64,000 nucleotides of DNA, taken from contig NZ_KI519439.1 of the NCBI RefSeq assembly GCF_000482485.1, forward strand, positions 163,795 through 227,794, read 5' to 3'. This document shows positions 52,393 through 61,424 of the stretch, piece by piece; the first letter of the stretch is position 1; each line of letters starts with the position of its first letter. Made by a program: the position numbers and the translations under genes. The notes below the pieces were generated by a model. It made no database searches, had not been told where the DNA came from, and saw only the letters and a list, made by a program, of their open reading frames with translations. This DNA is from Paucisalibacillus globulus DSM 18846. GTDB taxonomy: Bacteria; Bacillota; Bacilli; Bacillales; Amphibacillaceae.

Positions 52393-54651
52393 ATGAGTGA
52401 ACAAATGGTTGAAAAAGTGCGTGAATTCTTTAAAACGCATGATTCTAAGCCACTTGCTGTGGAGGAGTTAGAAGAAATTCTTGAAATAACGGATGTAGTG
52501 GAATTTAAAGAATTAGTCAAAGCACTAAATGAATTAGAAGATAACGGTGAACTGGTGCGTACAAGAAAAAATCGATTTGGTCTGCCGGAAAAAATGAACT
52601 TAATACGCGGCAGAATTCAGATGCATGCTAAGGGATTTGCGTTTCTTATTCCAGATGATGAAAATGAAAACGATATTTATATTCATCATTCAGACCTAGC
52701 ATCGGCAATGAATAATGACCGGGTGCTCGTCAGAATAGAAAAACAAGATATGGCTGGAAATCGTCCGGAGGGTACTGTTATCCGAATTTTAGAGCGTGCT
52801 GTTGCGGAGGTTGTTGGTACGTTTGAAAATAACAAAGCGTTTGGATTTGTTATAGCTGATGATAAGCGAATTCCAAATGATATTTTTATTCCAAAAGGAA
52901 AAATGAATGGCGCAATAGATGGTCATAAGGTTATTGCACGGATTACGAAATATCCGGAACATCGTATGAGTGCTGAAGGAGAAATTATTCAGATACTTGG
53001 TCATAAGAATGATCCTGGCATTGATATCATCTCGATTATTTATAAGCATGGAATTAAAATGGACTTTCCTGCAGAGGTGCTTGATCAAGCCGTGAATACC
53101 CCAGATGAAATAAATCCATCCGAACTTGAGAATAGACGGGATTTACGTGATGAAGTTATTGTTACCATTGACGGTGCTGATGCGAAAGACCTTGATGATG
53201 CTGTGACCGTAAAAAAACTCGATAACGGTAATTATAAGCTGGGTGTTTATATTGCTGATGTTAGTTATTATGTTACAGAAGGTTCACCAATTGATAAAGA
53301 AGCCTTTGAACGTGGGACAAGTGTTTATTTAGTTGATCGTGTAATCCCGATGATTCCACATCGTTTGTCAAATGGAATTTGTTCTTTAAACCCTAAAGTG
53401 GACCGATTAACATTGGGCTGTGAAATGGAGATTGATTCGACAGGTAAAGTTGTTAACCATGAAATATTCCAAAGTGTTATTAATACTACGGAAAGAATGA
53501 CTTACAGTGATGTGAATCGTATTTTAGTTGATAAAGATGAAGAACTTCGAGATAAGTATAAGCCACTTGTACCAATGTTTGAACAGATGGAAAAGTTAGC
53601 TTCAATCTTGCGTGGTAAACGTATGGGACGTGGTGCAATTGATTTTGATTTTAAAGAAGCGAAAGTATTAGTGGACGATGAAGGCAAAGCAGTTGATGTT
53701 GTGATACGCGAGCGTTCCGTTGGGGAGCGTTTAATTGAAGAGTTTATGCTTTGTGCTAATGAAACGATTGCGGAGCACTTCCATTGGATGGATGTTCCAT
53801 TTATTCACCGCATCCATGAGGACCCAGATCAAAGTAAGCTTCAGCATTTCTTTGAATTTCTAGGTGGGCTTGGCTATAAGGTTAAAGGAACAGCTAATGA
53901 AATCCACCCACAAAGCTTGCAAAAAGTCCTAGAAGATGCTGAAGGTGCACCGGAAGAAATGATTATCTCGAAGTTAATGCTTCGTTCAATGAAGCAAGCA
54001 AAATATGATCCACAAAGTGTCGGGCATTTTGGACTTGCAACAGAGTTTTATACACATTTTACATCACCAATACGACGTTATCCAGATTTAATCGTCCACC
54101 GATTGATTCGAACTTATTTAATTGAGGGAACACTGGATAGAAAAACAGTTGGTGCTTGGAAAGAAAGACTACCGGAAATTGCTCGACATACCTCGGAAAA
54201 AGAACGTACTGCAGTTGATGCGGAACGTGATACAGATGATTTGAAAAAAGCGGAATACATGCAAGATAAAATTGGTGAAGAATTCATTGGTGTTATCAGT
54301 TCTGTGACAAGCTTCGGATTATTTGTAGAGCTTGAAAATACGATCGAAGGCCTCGTTCATGTTAGTTACTTGACGGATGATTATTATCATTTTGACGAGC
54401 GCCATTATGCAATGATTGGTGAGCGTACTGGGAAAGTGTATCGTATAGGTCAAGAAGTTAAAGTTCGAGTAACTGCTGTTAATATGGATGAGCATGCCAT
54501 CGACTTTGAAATTGTTGGTGGTGGAAAAAAAGGCAGTAAAAAGGATTTTAGTCAATTGGAAAAACAAAACAATGGAAAACGACAAAATAGAGGTAATGCT
54601 AGTAAAGGTTCCACAAAGTCAAAGAAACCGAAAACAAGGAAAAGAAAATAG
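52393..54651 (+). CDS. rnr: Ribonuclease R
   Basis: The 752-residue 3'-5' exoribonuclease has an N-terminal helix-turn-helix (1-65), two cold-shock domains (about 70-220), the RNB catalytic domain ([20 protein letters not shown] at about 255 with the Mg-binding aspartates), an S1 domain (about 625-705; [20 protein letters not shown]) and a very basic C-terminal tail ([15 protein letters not shown]). It degrades structured RNA and works with tmRNA in ribosome rescue, in keeping with smpB and ssrA downstream. AGAGGGTG precedes the ATG. Confidence 0.96.
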   Translation: MSEQMVEKVREFFKTHDSKPLAVEELEEILEITDVVEFKELVKALNELEDNGELVRTRKNRFGLPEKMNLIRGRIQMHAKGFAFLIPDDENENDIYIHHSDLASAMNNDRVLVRIEKQDMAGNRPEGTVIRILERAVAEVVGTFENNKAFGFVIADDKRIPNDIFIPKGKMNGAIDGHKVIARITKYPEHRMSAEGEIIQILGHKNDPGIDIISIIYKHGIKMDFPAEVLDQAVNTPDEINPSELENRRDLRDEVIVTIDGADAKDLDDAVTVKKLDNGNYKLGVYIADVSYYVTEGSPIDKEAFERGTSVYLVDRVIPMIPHRLSNGICSLNPKVDRLTLGCEMEIDSTGKVVNHEIFQSVINTTERMTYSDVNRILVDKDEELRDKYKPLVPMFEQMEKLASILRGKRMGRGAIDFDFKEAKVLVDDEGKAVDVVIRERSVGERLIEEFMLCANETIAEHFHWMDVPFIHRIHEDPDQSKLQHFFEFLGGLGYKVKGTANEIHPQSLQKVLEDAEGAPEEMIISKLMLRSMKQAKYDPQSVGHFGLATEFYTHFTSPIRRYPDLIVHRLIRTYLIEGTLDRKTVGAWKERLPEIARHTSEKERTAVDAERDTDDLKKAEYMQDKIGEEFIGVISSVTSFGLFVELENTIEGLVHVSYLTDDYYHFDERHYAMIGERTGKVYRIGQEVKVRVTAVNMDEHAIDFEIVGGGKKGSKKDFSQLEKQNNGKRQNRGNASKGSTKSKKPKTRKRK

Positions 54652-54672
54652 GCGCATGCCCTATGTAAAGTG

Positions 54673-54718
54673 CATAGACTAATTCTGTCTCAACAAACAG
54701 GATTAGTCTATTTTTATA
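54673..54718 (+). terminator. Rho-independent terminator after rnr
   Basis: TAGACTAATTCTGT pairs with ACAGGATTAGTCTA (one wobble) around CTCAACAA, followed by TTTTTATAT. Confidence 0.9.
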
Positions 54719-54798
54719 TATTTGAATATTTTTATATAAATTTCAAATATTATTATTGCACATTTTTAGCTTATCGAATATTATATACCTATAACTAA

Positions 54799-54820
54799 AA
54801 TGTTTCCTTAGGGAAACATT
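54799..54820 (+). promoter_or_regulatory. Perfect inverted repeat before zupT, DtxR/MntR-like operator
   Basis: AATGTTTCC-TTAG-GGAAACATT is a perfect 9-4-9 palindrome. The core TTTCCTTAGGGAAAC resembles operators of MntR/DtxR-type metal repressors. It lies 36 nt before zupT and just after a -10-like TATTAT (54779-54784), a place where a repressor would block transcription. The regulator assignment is inference. Confidence 0.65.
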
Positions 54821-54856
54821 GATTGGGTAGTACAACTTTGAGAGGGAGATTGTAAA

Positions 54857-55666
54857 ATGTCACATGACGTATTACTGGCATTTTTATTTACGTTAATGGC
54901 TGGATTGGCTACGGGAATAGGAAGTTTACTAGCATTTTTTGCAAAGACAACAAATACTAAATTTTTATCATTTGCTTTAGGTTTTTCAGCTGGGGTGATG
55001 ATATATGTTTCGATGGTTGAGATATTTGTTAAAGCACAAGATTCCCTAGTAGCCGAATTAGGTACAAAGGGTGGCCAGTGGGTAACAGTTAGTGCATTCT
55101 TCGGTGGAATGCTCTTGATTGCATTAATTGATCGCTTTGTTCCATCGGGATCAAATCCACATGAACTTAAAAAAGTAGAGGAAATGAAAACAAGTAAAGT
55201 AGTAACTCAAAATCCGGATCTACTAAAAATGGGGGTCTTTACAGCCCTTGCCATCGGGATTCACAACTTTCCAGAGGGTATAGCAACTTTTATCTCTGCG
55301 ATACAGGATCCTGCTTTAGGATTTGCAATTGCTATCGCTATAGCGATTCACAATATCCCAGAGGGAATTGCTGTTGCTGTTCCAATCTATTATGCGACGA
55401 ATGATAAAAAGAAGGCTTTTAAATTCTCATTCTTATCTGGACTTGCAGAACCAGTCGGAGCTATCGTTGCATTTTTGATATTGATGCCATTTTTAAATGA
55501 TTTAATGTTTGGTGTGATTTTTGCAGGAGTTGCAGGGATTATGGTATTTATCTCACTGGATGAACTATTACCGGCAGCTAAAAAGTATGATGAGGCACAT
55601 GTATCTATTTATGGATTAATTAGTGGAATGGCTTTGATGGCGTTGAGTTTGTTGTTATTGCCTTAG
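54857..55666 (+). CDS. zupT: ZIP family divalent metal transporter (ZupT type)
   Basis: The 269-residue membrane protein has about eight predicted helices and the two ZIP metal-site motifs IGIHNFPEGIATFISA (about 134-149) and AIHNIPEGIAVAVPI (about 164-178). These form the intramembrane zinc/manganese path. AGAGGGAGA precedes the ATG. It is monocistronic and has a palindrome resembling a metal-repressor operator in its leader, suggesting import controlled by manganese, iron or zinc. Confidence 0.92.
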   Translation: MSHDVLLAFLFTLMAGLATGIGSLLAFFAKTTNTKFLSFALGFSAGVMIYVSMVEIFVKAQDSLVAELGTKGGQWVTVSAFFGGMLLIALIDRFVPSGSNPHELKKVEEMKTSKVVTQNPDLLKMGVFTALAIGIHNFPEGIATFISAIQDPALGFAIAIAIAIHNIPEGIAVAVPIYYATNDKKKAFKFSFLSGLAEPVGAIVAFLILMPFLNDLMFGVIFAGVAGIMVFISLDELLPAAKKYDEAHVSIYGLISGMALMALSLLLLP

Positions 55667-55669
55667 TCG

Positions 55670-55721
55670 CCTACAAATAACCCAAAAGTTAGTCTAAACT
55701 AGCTTCTGGGTTATTTGTAGG
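55670..55721. terminator. Long hairpin after zupT
   Basis: CCTACAAATAACCC and GGGTTATTTGTAGG are a perfect 14-bp inverted repeat; inside it AAGTTAGT pairs with ACTAGCTT (one wobble). The whole forms a 52-nt stem-loop beginning 3 nt after the stop. There is no T-tract on either side, so it may be a processing or protective structure rather than a terminator. Confidence 0.6.
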
Positions 55722-55741
55722 TATTAGTGGTGGAAAATGCC

Positions 55742-55783
55742 TATACGTCATTTTGAATAGGGATTTACGGGAAATGAAGTATA
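55742..55783. repeat. Single unit related to the 52-bp array
   Basis: TATACGTCATTT, an 18-nt spacer, and AAATGAAGTATA form a 12-bp inverted repeat with one mismatch. The same two arms, in the same order, with a 19-nt spacer, join neighbouring units in the array at 16376-16758. Confidence 0.65.
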
Positions 55784-55910
55784 AGGGTCTTTTAAACATC
55801 CTTTCAACCCTAGATAATAGTAAAGTAAAGTCCAAGCTATCATTCTTATTGGAATCCTAGAAGATTATTTGGTAAAATTAAAGTCACGGAAGTTTTAGGA
55901 GGGCGAACTA

Positions 55911-56378
55911 ATGCCTAAAGGTGAAGGTAAACTAATTGCACAAAATAAAAAAGCGTCACATGACTATTTTATAGAAGATACCTACGAAGCGGGAATCGTT
56001 TTACAGGGGACTGAAATTAAATCTCTACGTGCGGGACGAGTGAATTTAAAGGATTCTCACGCAAGAATTGATAGACGTGGTGAAGTTCAATTAATCAATT
56101 TACATATCTCTGAATACGAGCAAGGAAATCGATTTAATCATGATCCAACGAGAACAAGAAAGCTATTACTTCATCGTAAACAAATTGATAAATTAATTGG
56201 TTTAACACAGCAAGAAGGATATGCACTTGTTCCTTTAAAAATTTATATCAAAAATGGATTTGCCAAAGTTCTAATTGGTTTAGGAAAAGGGAAAAAGAAA
56301 TTCGACAAGCGTGAGGATTTAAAGAAAAAACAAGTGAAACGCGATATCGACCGTGCAATAAAAGATTATAACAGATAA
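55911..56378 (+). CDS. smpB: SmpB, tmRNA-binding protein
   Basis: The 155-residue protein has the SmpB pattern: [56 protein letters not shown], and a basic C-terminal tail ([20 protein letters not shown]) that occupies the empty mRNA channel. SmpB delivers tmRNA (encoded at 58277) to stalled ribosomes. AGGAGGGCG precedes the ATG. Here smpB is separated from ssrA by the rocB gene. Confidence 0.97.
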   Translation: MPKGEGKLIAQNKKASHDYFIEDTYEAGIVLQGTEIKSLRAGRVNLKDSHARIDRRGEVQLINLHISEYEQGNRFNHDPTRTRKLLLHRKQIDKLIGLTQQEGYALVPLKIYIKNGFAKVLIGLGKGKKKFDKREDLKKKQVKRDIDRAIKDYNR

Positions 56379-56381
56379 GGA

Positions 56382-56428
56382 TAAACCATCAGCTAGAATG
56401 ATTTTTTTGGCTGGTGGTTTTATTTTAC
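56382..56428 (+). terminator. Rho-independent terminator after smpB
   Basis: AAACCATCAGC pairs with GCTGGTGGTTT (one wobble) around a 15-nt loop, followed by TATTTTA. Confidence 0.75.
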
Positions 56429-56445
56429 ATTAAGGGGAGACTTAT

Positions 56446-58113
56446 ATGGGGAATTCTTTTATGTTAAATTGTCGTGAGGAAGTATTAAATCTTACAAAGC
56501 AATTAGTTTCGATTCGTAGCATCGTCAACACGGAAGGGGAAAGCGTTATTGCGCACTCTTTGTATACGATGATTGCTTCCTATCCCTATTTTCAGGCAAA
56601 TCCAGAACATGTTGTCATAGAAAAAACGGTTGATGATGACAGGGAACGTTATAATGTGTTGGCCTATGTAAAGGGAACAAAGGGAAAAAGCAATCGTACA
56701 GCCATTATTATGGGGCATATGGATACAGTTGGCGTTGATGATTTTAACCAACAGGAAGACTATGCATTCATGCCTGATGAGTGGATGGAATTATTAACGA
56801 GTGAAGAAATTCCTCATTCCATTCAACAGCAATTATATCCAGAAGAATGGTTGTTTGGTCGTGGAGCATTGGATATGAAAAGTGGGGTTGCCAGTAACTT
56901 ATTCTTGTTAAAGTACTTCTCTGAACATCCAGAGAAGTTGGATGGTAATCTTGTTTTCATTTCGGAATGTGACGAAGAGGATGGCTCTCATGGCATTCTT
57001 TCTGCTCTTAGTACATTAAAGAAGTGGAAAGATGAGCATGGTTTTGATTATGTTGCAGCTATAAATGCTGATTTTGTTGCCCCATTATATGAAGGTGATC
57101 CGAATCGTTATATTTATAAAGGAACGGTTGGTAAACTACTACCAGCTTTTTATATTGCAGGAGCAGAAACACATGTAGGTGCCGCTTTTGAGGGATTAGA
57201 TCCGAACTTTATTGCAGCTGAATTAACCAGACAGATTAGTTATAACCCGGATCTTTGTAATCTAGCTCTCGGAGAATACACATTACCTCCAGTAGCATTA
57301 AAGCAAATGGATTTGAAAACAGAGTATACGGTTCAAACAGCATTAGGGGCACATGTTTACTATAACTTTTTCATACATTCCTGGACGCCAAAAGAGGCAC
57401 TAGAACGATTAAAGAAACAAGCAGAAGTTGCTTTCCAGCAAGCACTGGAATCATTTGAAAATAGCTATAAGGCATATAGTAATCTGTCGGGAGAAAAGTA
57501 CAGTGGTATACCATGGAAATCCCGAGTTATTACGTATGAAGAAATGGACAAAATGTTGTTCGAAGCCCATGGAGATGCTTATGTGGATTCAATGAATCAG
57601 TTTAAGAAAGACTTACTTCATGATGACTCTCTCGACATTCGCATGTTTGCATTACGTGTAGTAGAACAAGCATGGAAGTGGATGGAAGTTAAGGACCCGA
57701 CTATTATACTTTTCTATTCATCCTTATATTACCCGCGAATTGAATTATCCGGTGAAACATACAATGAACAAGTCTTAATTACTGCCTTAGATGAAGCGGT
57801 AGATAAGATTCAGTCTGTGTACGAAAAACCAATTAAGGTAAAAAACTTCTTTCCATTTATTTCGGATATGAGCTTTATGTCTTTAAGTGATGATGAAGCG
57901 GCAATTCAAGCGGTTAAGGATAATAATCCTGCTTGGGGAACGAAGCATTATGTTGATTATGATGCAGTTAGAGAAATAAATGTTCCAGTTATTAATATTG
58001 GCCCATACGGAATGGATGCACATAAGAAGCTAGAAAGAGTAGAAATTGATTATTCTATGGAAATCGTGCCGAATATGACGAAGCTTGTGATTGAAAAGGT
58101 TCTTAGTAAATAG
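56446..58113 (+). CDS. rocB: RocB-like M20 family peptidase (arginine utilisation)
   Basis: The 555-residue M20 metallopeptidase has metal-ligand motifs IIMGHMDTVG (about 90) and FGRGALDMKSGVASN (about 143), the catalytic Glu-Glu in FISECDEEDGS (about 175), and other conserved stretches such as GAETHVGAAFEGLDP. This length and pattern match RocB, linked to arginine use in B. subtilis, where its reaction is not settled. It is inserted between smpB and ssrA, which are adjacent in many Bacillaceae. AGGGGAGA precedes the ATG. Confidence 0.85.
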   Translation: MGNSFMLNCREEVLNLTKQLVSIRSIVNTEGESVIAHSLYTMIASYPYFQANPEHVVIEKTVDDDRERYNVLAYVKGTKGKSNRTAIIMGHMDTVGVDDFNQQEDYAFMPDEWMELLTSEEIPHSIQQQLYPEEWLFGRGALDMKSGVASNLFLLKYFSEHPEKLDGNLVFISECDEEDGSHGILSALSTLKKWKDEHGFDYVAAINADFVAPLYEGDPNRYIYKGTVGKLLPAFYIAGAETHVGAAFEGLDPNFIAAELTRQISYNPDLCNLALGEYTLPPVALKQMDLKTEYTVQTALGAHVYYNFFIHSWTPKEALERLKKQAEVAFQQALESFENSYKAYSNLSGEKYSGIPWKSRVITYEEMDKMLFEAHGDAYVDSMNQFKKDLLHDDSLDIRMFALRVVEQAWKWMEVKDPTIILFYSSLYYPRIELSGETYNEQVLITALDEAVDKIQSVYEKPIKVKNFFPFISDMSFMSLSDDEAAIQAVKDNNPAWGTKHYVDYDAVREINVPVINIGPYGMDAHKKLERVEIDYSMEIVPNMTKLVIEKVLSK

Positions 58114-58170
58114 AGATTAGTCAACTGGAAAACGCTTGTGGCTTTGGGAAAACCTCCCACGGTAGAGACC

Positions 58171-58198
58171 TTGAAATTGTATCGTATTATGTTATAAT
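58171..58198 (+). promoter_or_regulatory. Sigma-A promoter of ssrA
   Basis: TTGAAA (58171-58176), 16-nt spacer, TATAAT (58193-58198). Transcription would start about 70 nt before the mature tmRNA, leaving a 5' leader for RNase P to remove. Confidence 0.75.
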
Positions 58199-58276
58199 GA
58201 ATTATGTCGCCAATGAGCGATCAACAATTTAATAATAATTTGTGCTCGTATTTATCCCAGAGCGTTTTCCTTTTAT

Positions 58277-58637
58277 GGGGACGTTACGGATTCGACAGGG
58301 GTAGGTCGAGCTCAGGTTGCGCGTCGAGGTTACGGCTCGTAAAACGTTAAACGCCTAATAACTGGCAAAGAAAACAATTACTCTTTAGCAGCTGCGTAAG
58401 CACTACTAAAGGATCCTTCCTACTCTCGCCTGTGGGGTAGTTTTTGAAGGGTCTCAACTTAAGCAGGCTATCCTGTCATCCGCCGTCTGAGGATGATTTG
58501 GGAACTCAATCAGACTAGCTACTCGAAAGCCTGTTGGTAGGCTGCAGAGTTAGCGAATGATAATATACCAACTACACGTGTAGAAGCCTGAGTGTCGTTA
58601 CCTTTGGACGTGGGTTCGATTCCCACCGTCTCCACCA
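58277..58637 (+). ncRNA. ssrA: tmRNA (ssrA)
   Basis: The 361-nt transfer-messenger RNA begins GGGGACGTTACGGATTCGAC and ends with the tRNA-like part (GTGGGTTCGATTCCCACC T-arm, CCACCA end). The tag reading frame runs from GGC 58364 to TAA 58399 and encodes GKENNYSLAAA (after the tRNA-borne alanine), ending in the LAA-type degron recognised by ClpXP. It rescues stalled ribosomes with SmpB. A hairpin terminator (CCACCAATACATATGTTGGTGG) overlaps the mature 3' end. Confidence 0.97.
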
Positions 58638-58664
58638 ATACATATGTTGGTGGTTTCTTTGTTT
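58621..58664 (+). repeat. tmRNA 3' end direct repeat, copy 1 (candidate att site)
   Basis: The last 17 nt of ssrA plus its terminator hairpin and T-tract. Positions 58874-58917 repeat the same 44 nt with one mismatch (C/T). The 3' end of tmRNA genes is a classical attachment site for integrases of phages and islands. It includes the ssrA terminator (58631-58663). Confidence 0.8.
58631..58663 (+). terminator. Terminator of ssrA
   Basis: CCACCAA and TTGGTGG stem around TACATATG, followed by TTTCTTTGTTT. Confidence 0.85.
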
Positions 58665-58873
58665 ATAAATAGATTATTTTTTTAACATTGATTCCCAAAA
58701 ATCGTAGTATGTTTAAAATGGAAGAACTTTAATAAAGAATTGGGTTTTCTGATTAGGTTTTAGACTTCGCGTCCATTTGAATAATCATCTCGAGTGGAAT
58801 AGTCATATCCGTATGGGTACGTGGATTGAAAAAAGATATAGTCAGTGCCATGACGAAAGCATGGAAGAGCACG
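58665..58873. other. DNA between the duplicated tmRNA ends, likely island scar
   Basis: 209 nt of AT-rich sequence between the two 44-nt direct repeats. No gene is recognised. A plus-strand open stretch (about 58770-58870; encodes LNNHLEWNSHIRMGTWIEKR) may be chance or a decayed gene end. It is not similar to the tmRNA body, so the duplication is limited to the 44 nt. Confidence 0.5.
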
Positions 58874-58917
58874 TCCCACCGTCTCCACCAATACATATGT
58901 TGGTGGTTTTTTTGTTT
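58874..58917 (+). repeat. tmRNA 3' end direct repeat, copy 2 (candidate att site)
   Basis: The second copy of the 44-nt sequence (43/44 identical). It retains the terminator hairpin but is preceded by unrelated sequence, so it is not a second tmRNA. Confidence 0.8.
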
Positions 58918-59063
58918 GCATTTTTTAATGGTCTTTAATCGATATTTTCACTTCACATAAATGTTTTCCAAATTAATGTACATAATAAAATGCAAACTGA
59001 TGTACTTTTAATTTGTGCCTATGTTATCCTATAAATCTTATAAACTTACTGGGGGTTAACAAG

Positions 59064-59885
59064 ATGAAAAAAATGTTATTAAGCATTTTCGTTTTAATAC
59101 TTTTATCCTTATTAGCAGCTTGTGGTGCAGATAATAAGGAAGGAAATAATGAAGAAACTAATGATCAAGACCATACAGCAAATCTATATGATGAAGTAAT
59201 GGAAAAAGGTGTCCTAACCGTAGGAACTGAGGGAACATATACACCATTCACTTTCCATAATGAGGCTGGTGACCTTACAGGATATGATGTGGAGGTTATT
59301 CGAGAGGTTGCCAATCGAATGGGTATTGAGATTGAATTTATGGAAACCCAATGGGACTCCATGTTTGCAGGATTAAATTCTGGGCGTTTTGATTTAATTG
59401 CCAATCAAGTTGGAATTAATGAGGATCGCCTTGCAAATTACGATTTCTCCGTACCATACACACATTCTTCTGCAGTGGTAGTGGTCCCACAGGAAAATAA
59501 TGATATTACCTCATTTGAGGACTTAGAAGGGAAAAATTCCGCACAATCTTTAACAAGCAATTACGGAAATATTGCTGAAGAGAGTGGAGCAAATTTAATA
59601 GGGGTTGAAGGGCTTGCCCAAGCGATTGAATTAATAAAACAAGGCCGTGCAGATGTTACCATAAATGATAAGCTTGCGATATTAGAGTATGTGAAACAAC
59701 AAGGTGAAAAAGGAATTAAAATAGTGGATGAATCTGATGACGTTTCAGATATGGCATTCGTATTCAATAAAGGTAATGAACAACTAGTTGAGGCTATTAA
59801 TGAACAATTAGAAGCAATGAAGGAAGATGGCACGTTAGCTGAAATTTCCAAAGAATGGTTTGGTGAAGATGTATCATCTAAATAG
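59064..59885 (+). CDS. tcyA: Cystine ABC transporter substrate-binding lipoprotein
   Basis: The 273-residue protein has a lipoprotein signal (MKKMLLSIFVLILLSLLAAC; Cys at 20), an acidic linker and a family 3 solute-binding domain: VLTVGTEGTYTPFTF, GYDVEVIREVANRMGI, MFAGLNSGRFDLIANQVG and the tail MKEDGTLAEISKEWFGED. These segments closely resemble B. subtilis TcyA. ATG 59064 with ACTGGGGG upstream is chosen over 59013 because it gives the signal peptide. The permease gene overlaps its end by 17 nt. Confidence 0.9.
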   Translation: MKKMLLSIFVLILLSLLAACGADNKEGNNEETNDQDHTANLYDEVMEKGVLTVGTEGTYTPFTFHNEAGDLTGYDVEVIREVANRMGIEIEFMETQWDSMFAGLNSGRFDLIANQVGINEDRLANYDFSVPYTHSSAVVVVPQENNDITSFEDLEGKNSAQSLTSNYGNIAEESGANLIGVEGLAQAIELIKQGRADVTINDKLAILEYVKQQGEKGIKIVDESDDVSDMAFVFNKGNEQLVEAINEQLEAMKEDGTLAEISKEWFGEDVSSK

Positions 59886-60579
59886 TATTATTTACGCCAC
59901 CATTTCATACCAAGATATGGGAGCATGGGATTTGTTTTTAAATTCCCTTCTCCCTATGTTTTTAGGTGCAATTAAATATACCATCCCATTGACATTAATT
60001 TCGTTTGTTTTAGGTCTTTTGGTAGCATTACTAACAGCTATGATGCGCTTATCGAAATCTAGAATAGTCCGTACACCAGCTGTCATATATGTTTCGGCAA
60101 TTAGAGGAACCCCATTATTGGTTCAATTATTTATTATATTCTATGGGCTACCCTCAATTGGACTGACGATAGATCCCTTTCCGAGTGCCATTATTGCATT
60201 TACACTTAATGTAGGTGCCTACGCATCAGAAATTATTCGGGCATCCATCCAATCAATTCCAATAGGCCAATGGGAAGCAGGATTTACAATTGGGATGACA
60301 AAATCAACTGCTTTGAGAAGAATTATTCTTCCTCAGGCTACGAGGGTTTCCATTCCCCCATTATCCAATAGTTTTATTAGTTTAGTGAAGGACACTTCCT
60401 TAGCATCATTAATATTGGTTGCTGAGCTATTTCGTCAAGCACAAGAAATTGCAGCAAGAACCTTTGATTTTCTGTTACTTTATGCTGAAGCTGGTCTTAT
60501 CTATTGGGTTATATGTTTTGTTCTATCCTTATTCCAAAATAAATTGGAAAAACGTTATGATCGCTATGTAGCAAAATAA
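59869..60579 (+). CDS. tcyB: Cystine ABC transporter permease
   Basis: The 236-residue HisM/GlnP-type permease has five predicted membrane helices and the EAA-type loop EAGFTIGMTKSTALRRIILP that docks the ATPase. IRGTPLLVQLFIIFYGLP is typical of polar amino acid importers. The start is uncertain: ATG 59869 (chosen), or TTG 59860, or GTG 59863. It overlaps tcyA by 17 nt, and the ATPase gene follows after 15 nt. Confidence 0.88.
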   Translation: MYHLNSIIYATISYQDMGAWDLFLNSLLPMFLGAIKYTIPLTLISFVLGLLVALLTAMMRLSKSRIVRTPAVIYVSAIRGTPLLVQLFIIFYGLPSIGLTIDPFPSAIIAFTLNVGAYASEIIRASIQSIPIGQWEAGFTIGMTKSTALRRIILPQATRVSIPPLSNSFISLVKDTSLASLILVAELFRQAQEIAARTFDFLLLYAEAGLIYWVICFVLSLFQNKLEKRYDRYVAK

Positions 60580-60594
60580 AGAGGTGAACTGCTG

Positions 60595-61344
60595 ATGTTT
60601 TTATCTGTAAAAGGTTTAGCAAAATCATTTGGTAATAACGAGGTTCTAAAAAATATTGATGTTGAAATCAAAGAAGGTAGTGTACTTTCCATTATCGGAC
60701 CTTCTGGATCTGGAAAAACAACACTACTACGTTGCTTAAATGCGTTAGAACAACCCGATAAAGGGATTTTTTCATTTAGTGATGGTTTAATAATAAATTT
60801 TGATAATAAATTAACAAAGAAAGAAATATTACAACTAAGGAGAAAATCCGGTATGGTATTCCAGTCATACAACCTTTTCCCACATAAGACTGCATTGGAA
60901 AATGTTATTGAGGGACCGGTAATCGTACAAAAAAGGAATAAGGCAGAGGTTGAAGAACTTGCTCGGGAATTACTTAGAAAAGTTGGTTTAGAAGATAAAA
61001 TGAATTTATATCCACACCAATTATCAGGTGGACAACAGCAACGGGTTGGTATCGCTCGAGCGCTTGCAATGGAACCACAACTCATGTTATTTGATGAACC
61101 TACATCGGCACTTGATCCAGAGTTAATTGGAGAAGTGTTAAGGGTAATAAAAGATTTAGCAAAAGAAAATTGGACAATGGTAATTGTCACCCATGAAATC
61201 CAGTTTGCCAGTGAAGTATCGGATCATGTCATCTTTATGGATGGTGGATACATTGTTGAACAAGGAAAACCCGAGGAAGTTCTAAAGCATCCAAAAGAAG
61301 AAAGAACCAAACAGTTCTTGGATAGAATATTAAACCCTGCATAA
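60595..61344 (+). CDS. tcyC: Cystine ABC transporter ATPase
   Basis: The 249-residue ATPase has Walker [17 protein letters not shown]-loop [12 protein letters not shown], signature [16 protein letters not shown] and Walker [15 protein letters not shown], as in polar amino acid importers. It powers import via TcyB. GAGGTGA precedes the ATG. The operon ends with a strong terminator. Confidence 0.92.
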   Translation: MFLSVKGLAKSFGNNEVLKNIDVEIKEGSVLSIIGPSGSGKTTLLRCLNALEQPDKGIFSFSDGLIINFDNKLTKKEILQLRRKSGMVFQSYNLFPHKTALENVIEGPVIVQKRNKAEVEELARELLRKVGLEDKMNLYPHQLSGGQQQRVGIARALAMEPQLMLFDEPTSALDPELIGEVLRVIKDLAKENWTMVIVTHEIQFASEVSDHVIFMDGGYIVEQGKPEEVLKHPKEERTKQFLDRILNPA

Positions 61345-61387
61345 ATAGTAAAAAGCTGATAATGTAATTTCCAAATATAATTGTTGA

Positions 61388-61424
61388 GAAAGACTTAACT
61401 ACCGAGGTTAAGTCTTTTTTTTAT
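61388..61424 (+). terminator. Rho-independent terminator after tcyC
   Basis: AAGACTTAAC pairs with GTTAAGTCTT around a short loop, followed by T8. Confidence 0.92.

Noticed and set aside
58874-58917. Second tmRNA gene
   Set aside because: Only 44 nt of the 3' end and terminator are repeated; the tag frame, pseudoknots and 5' part are absent.
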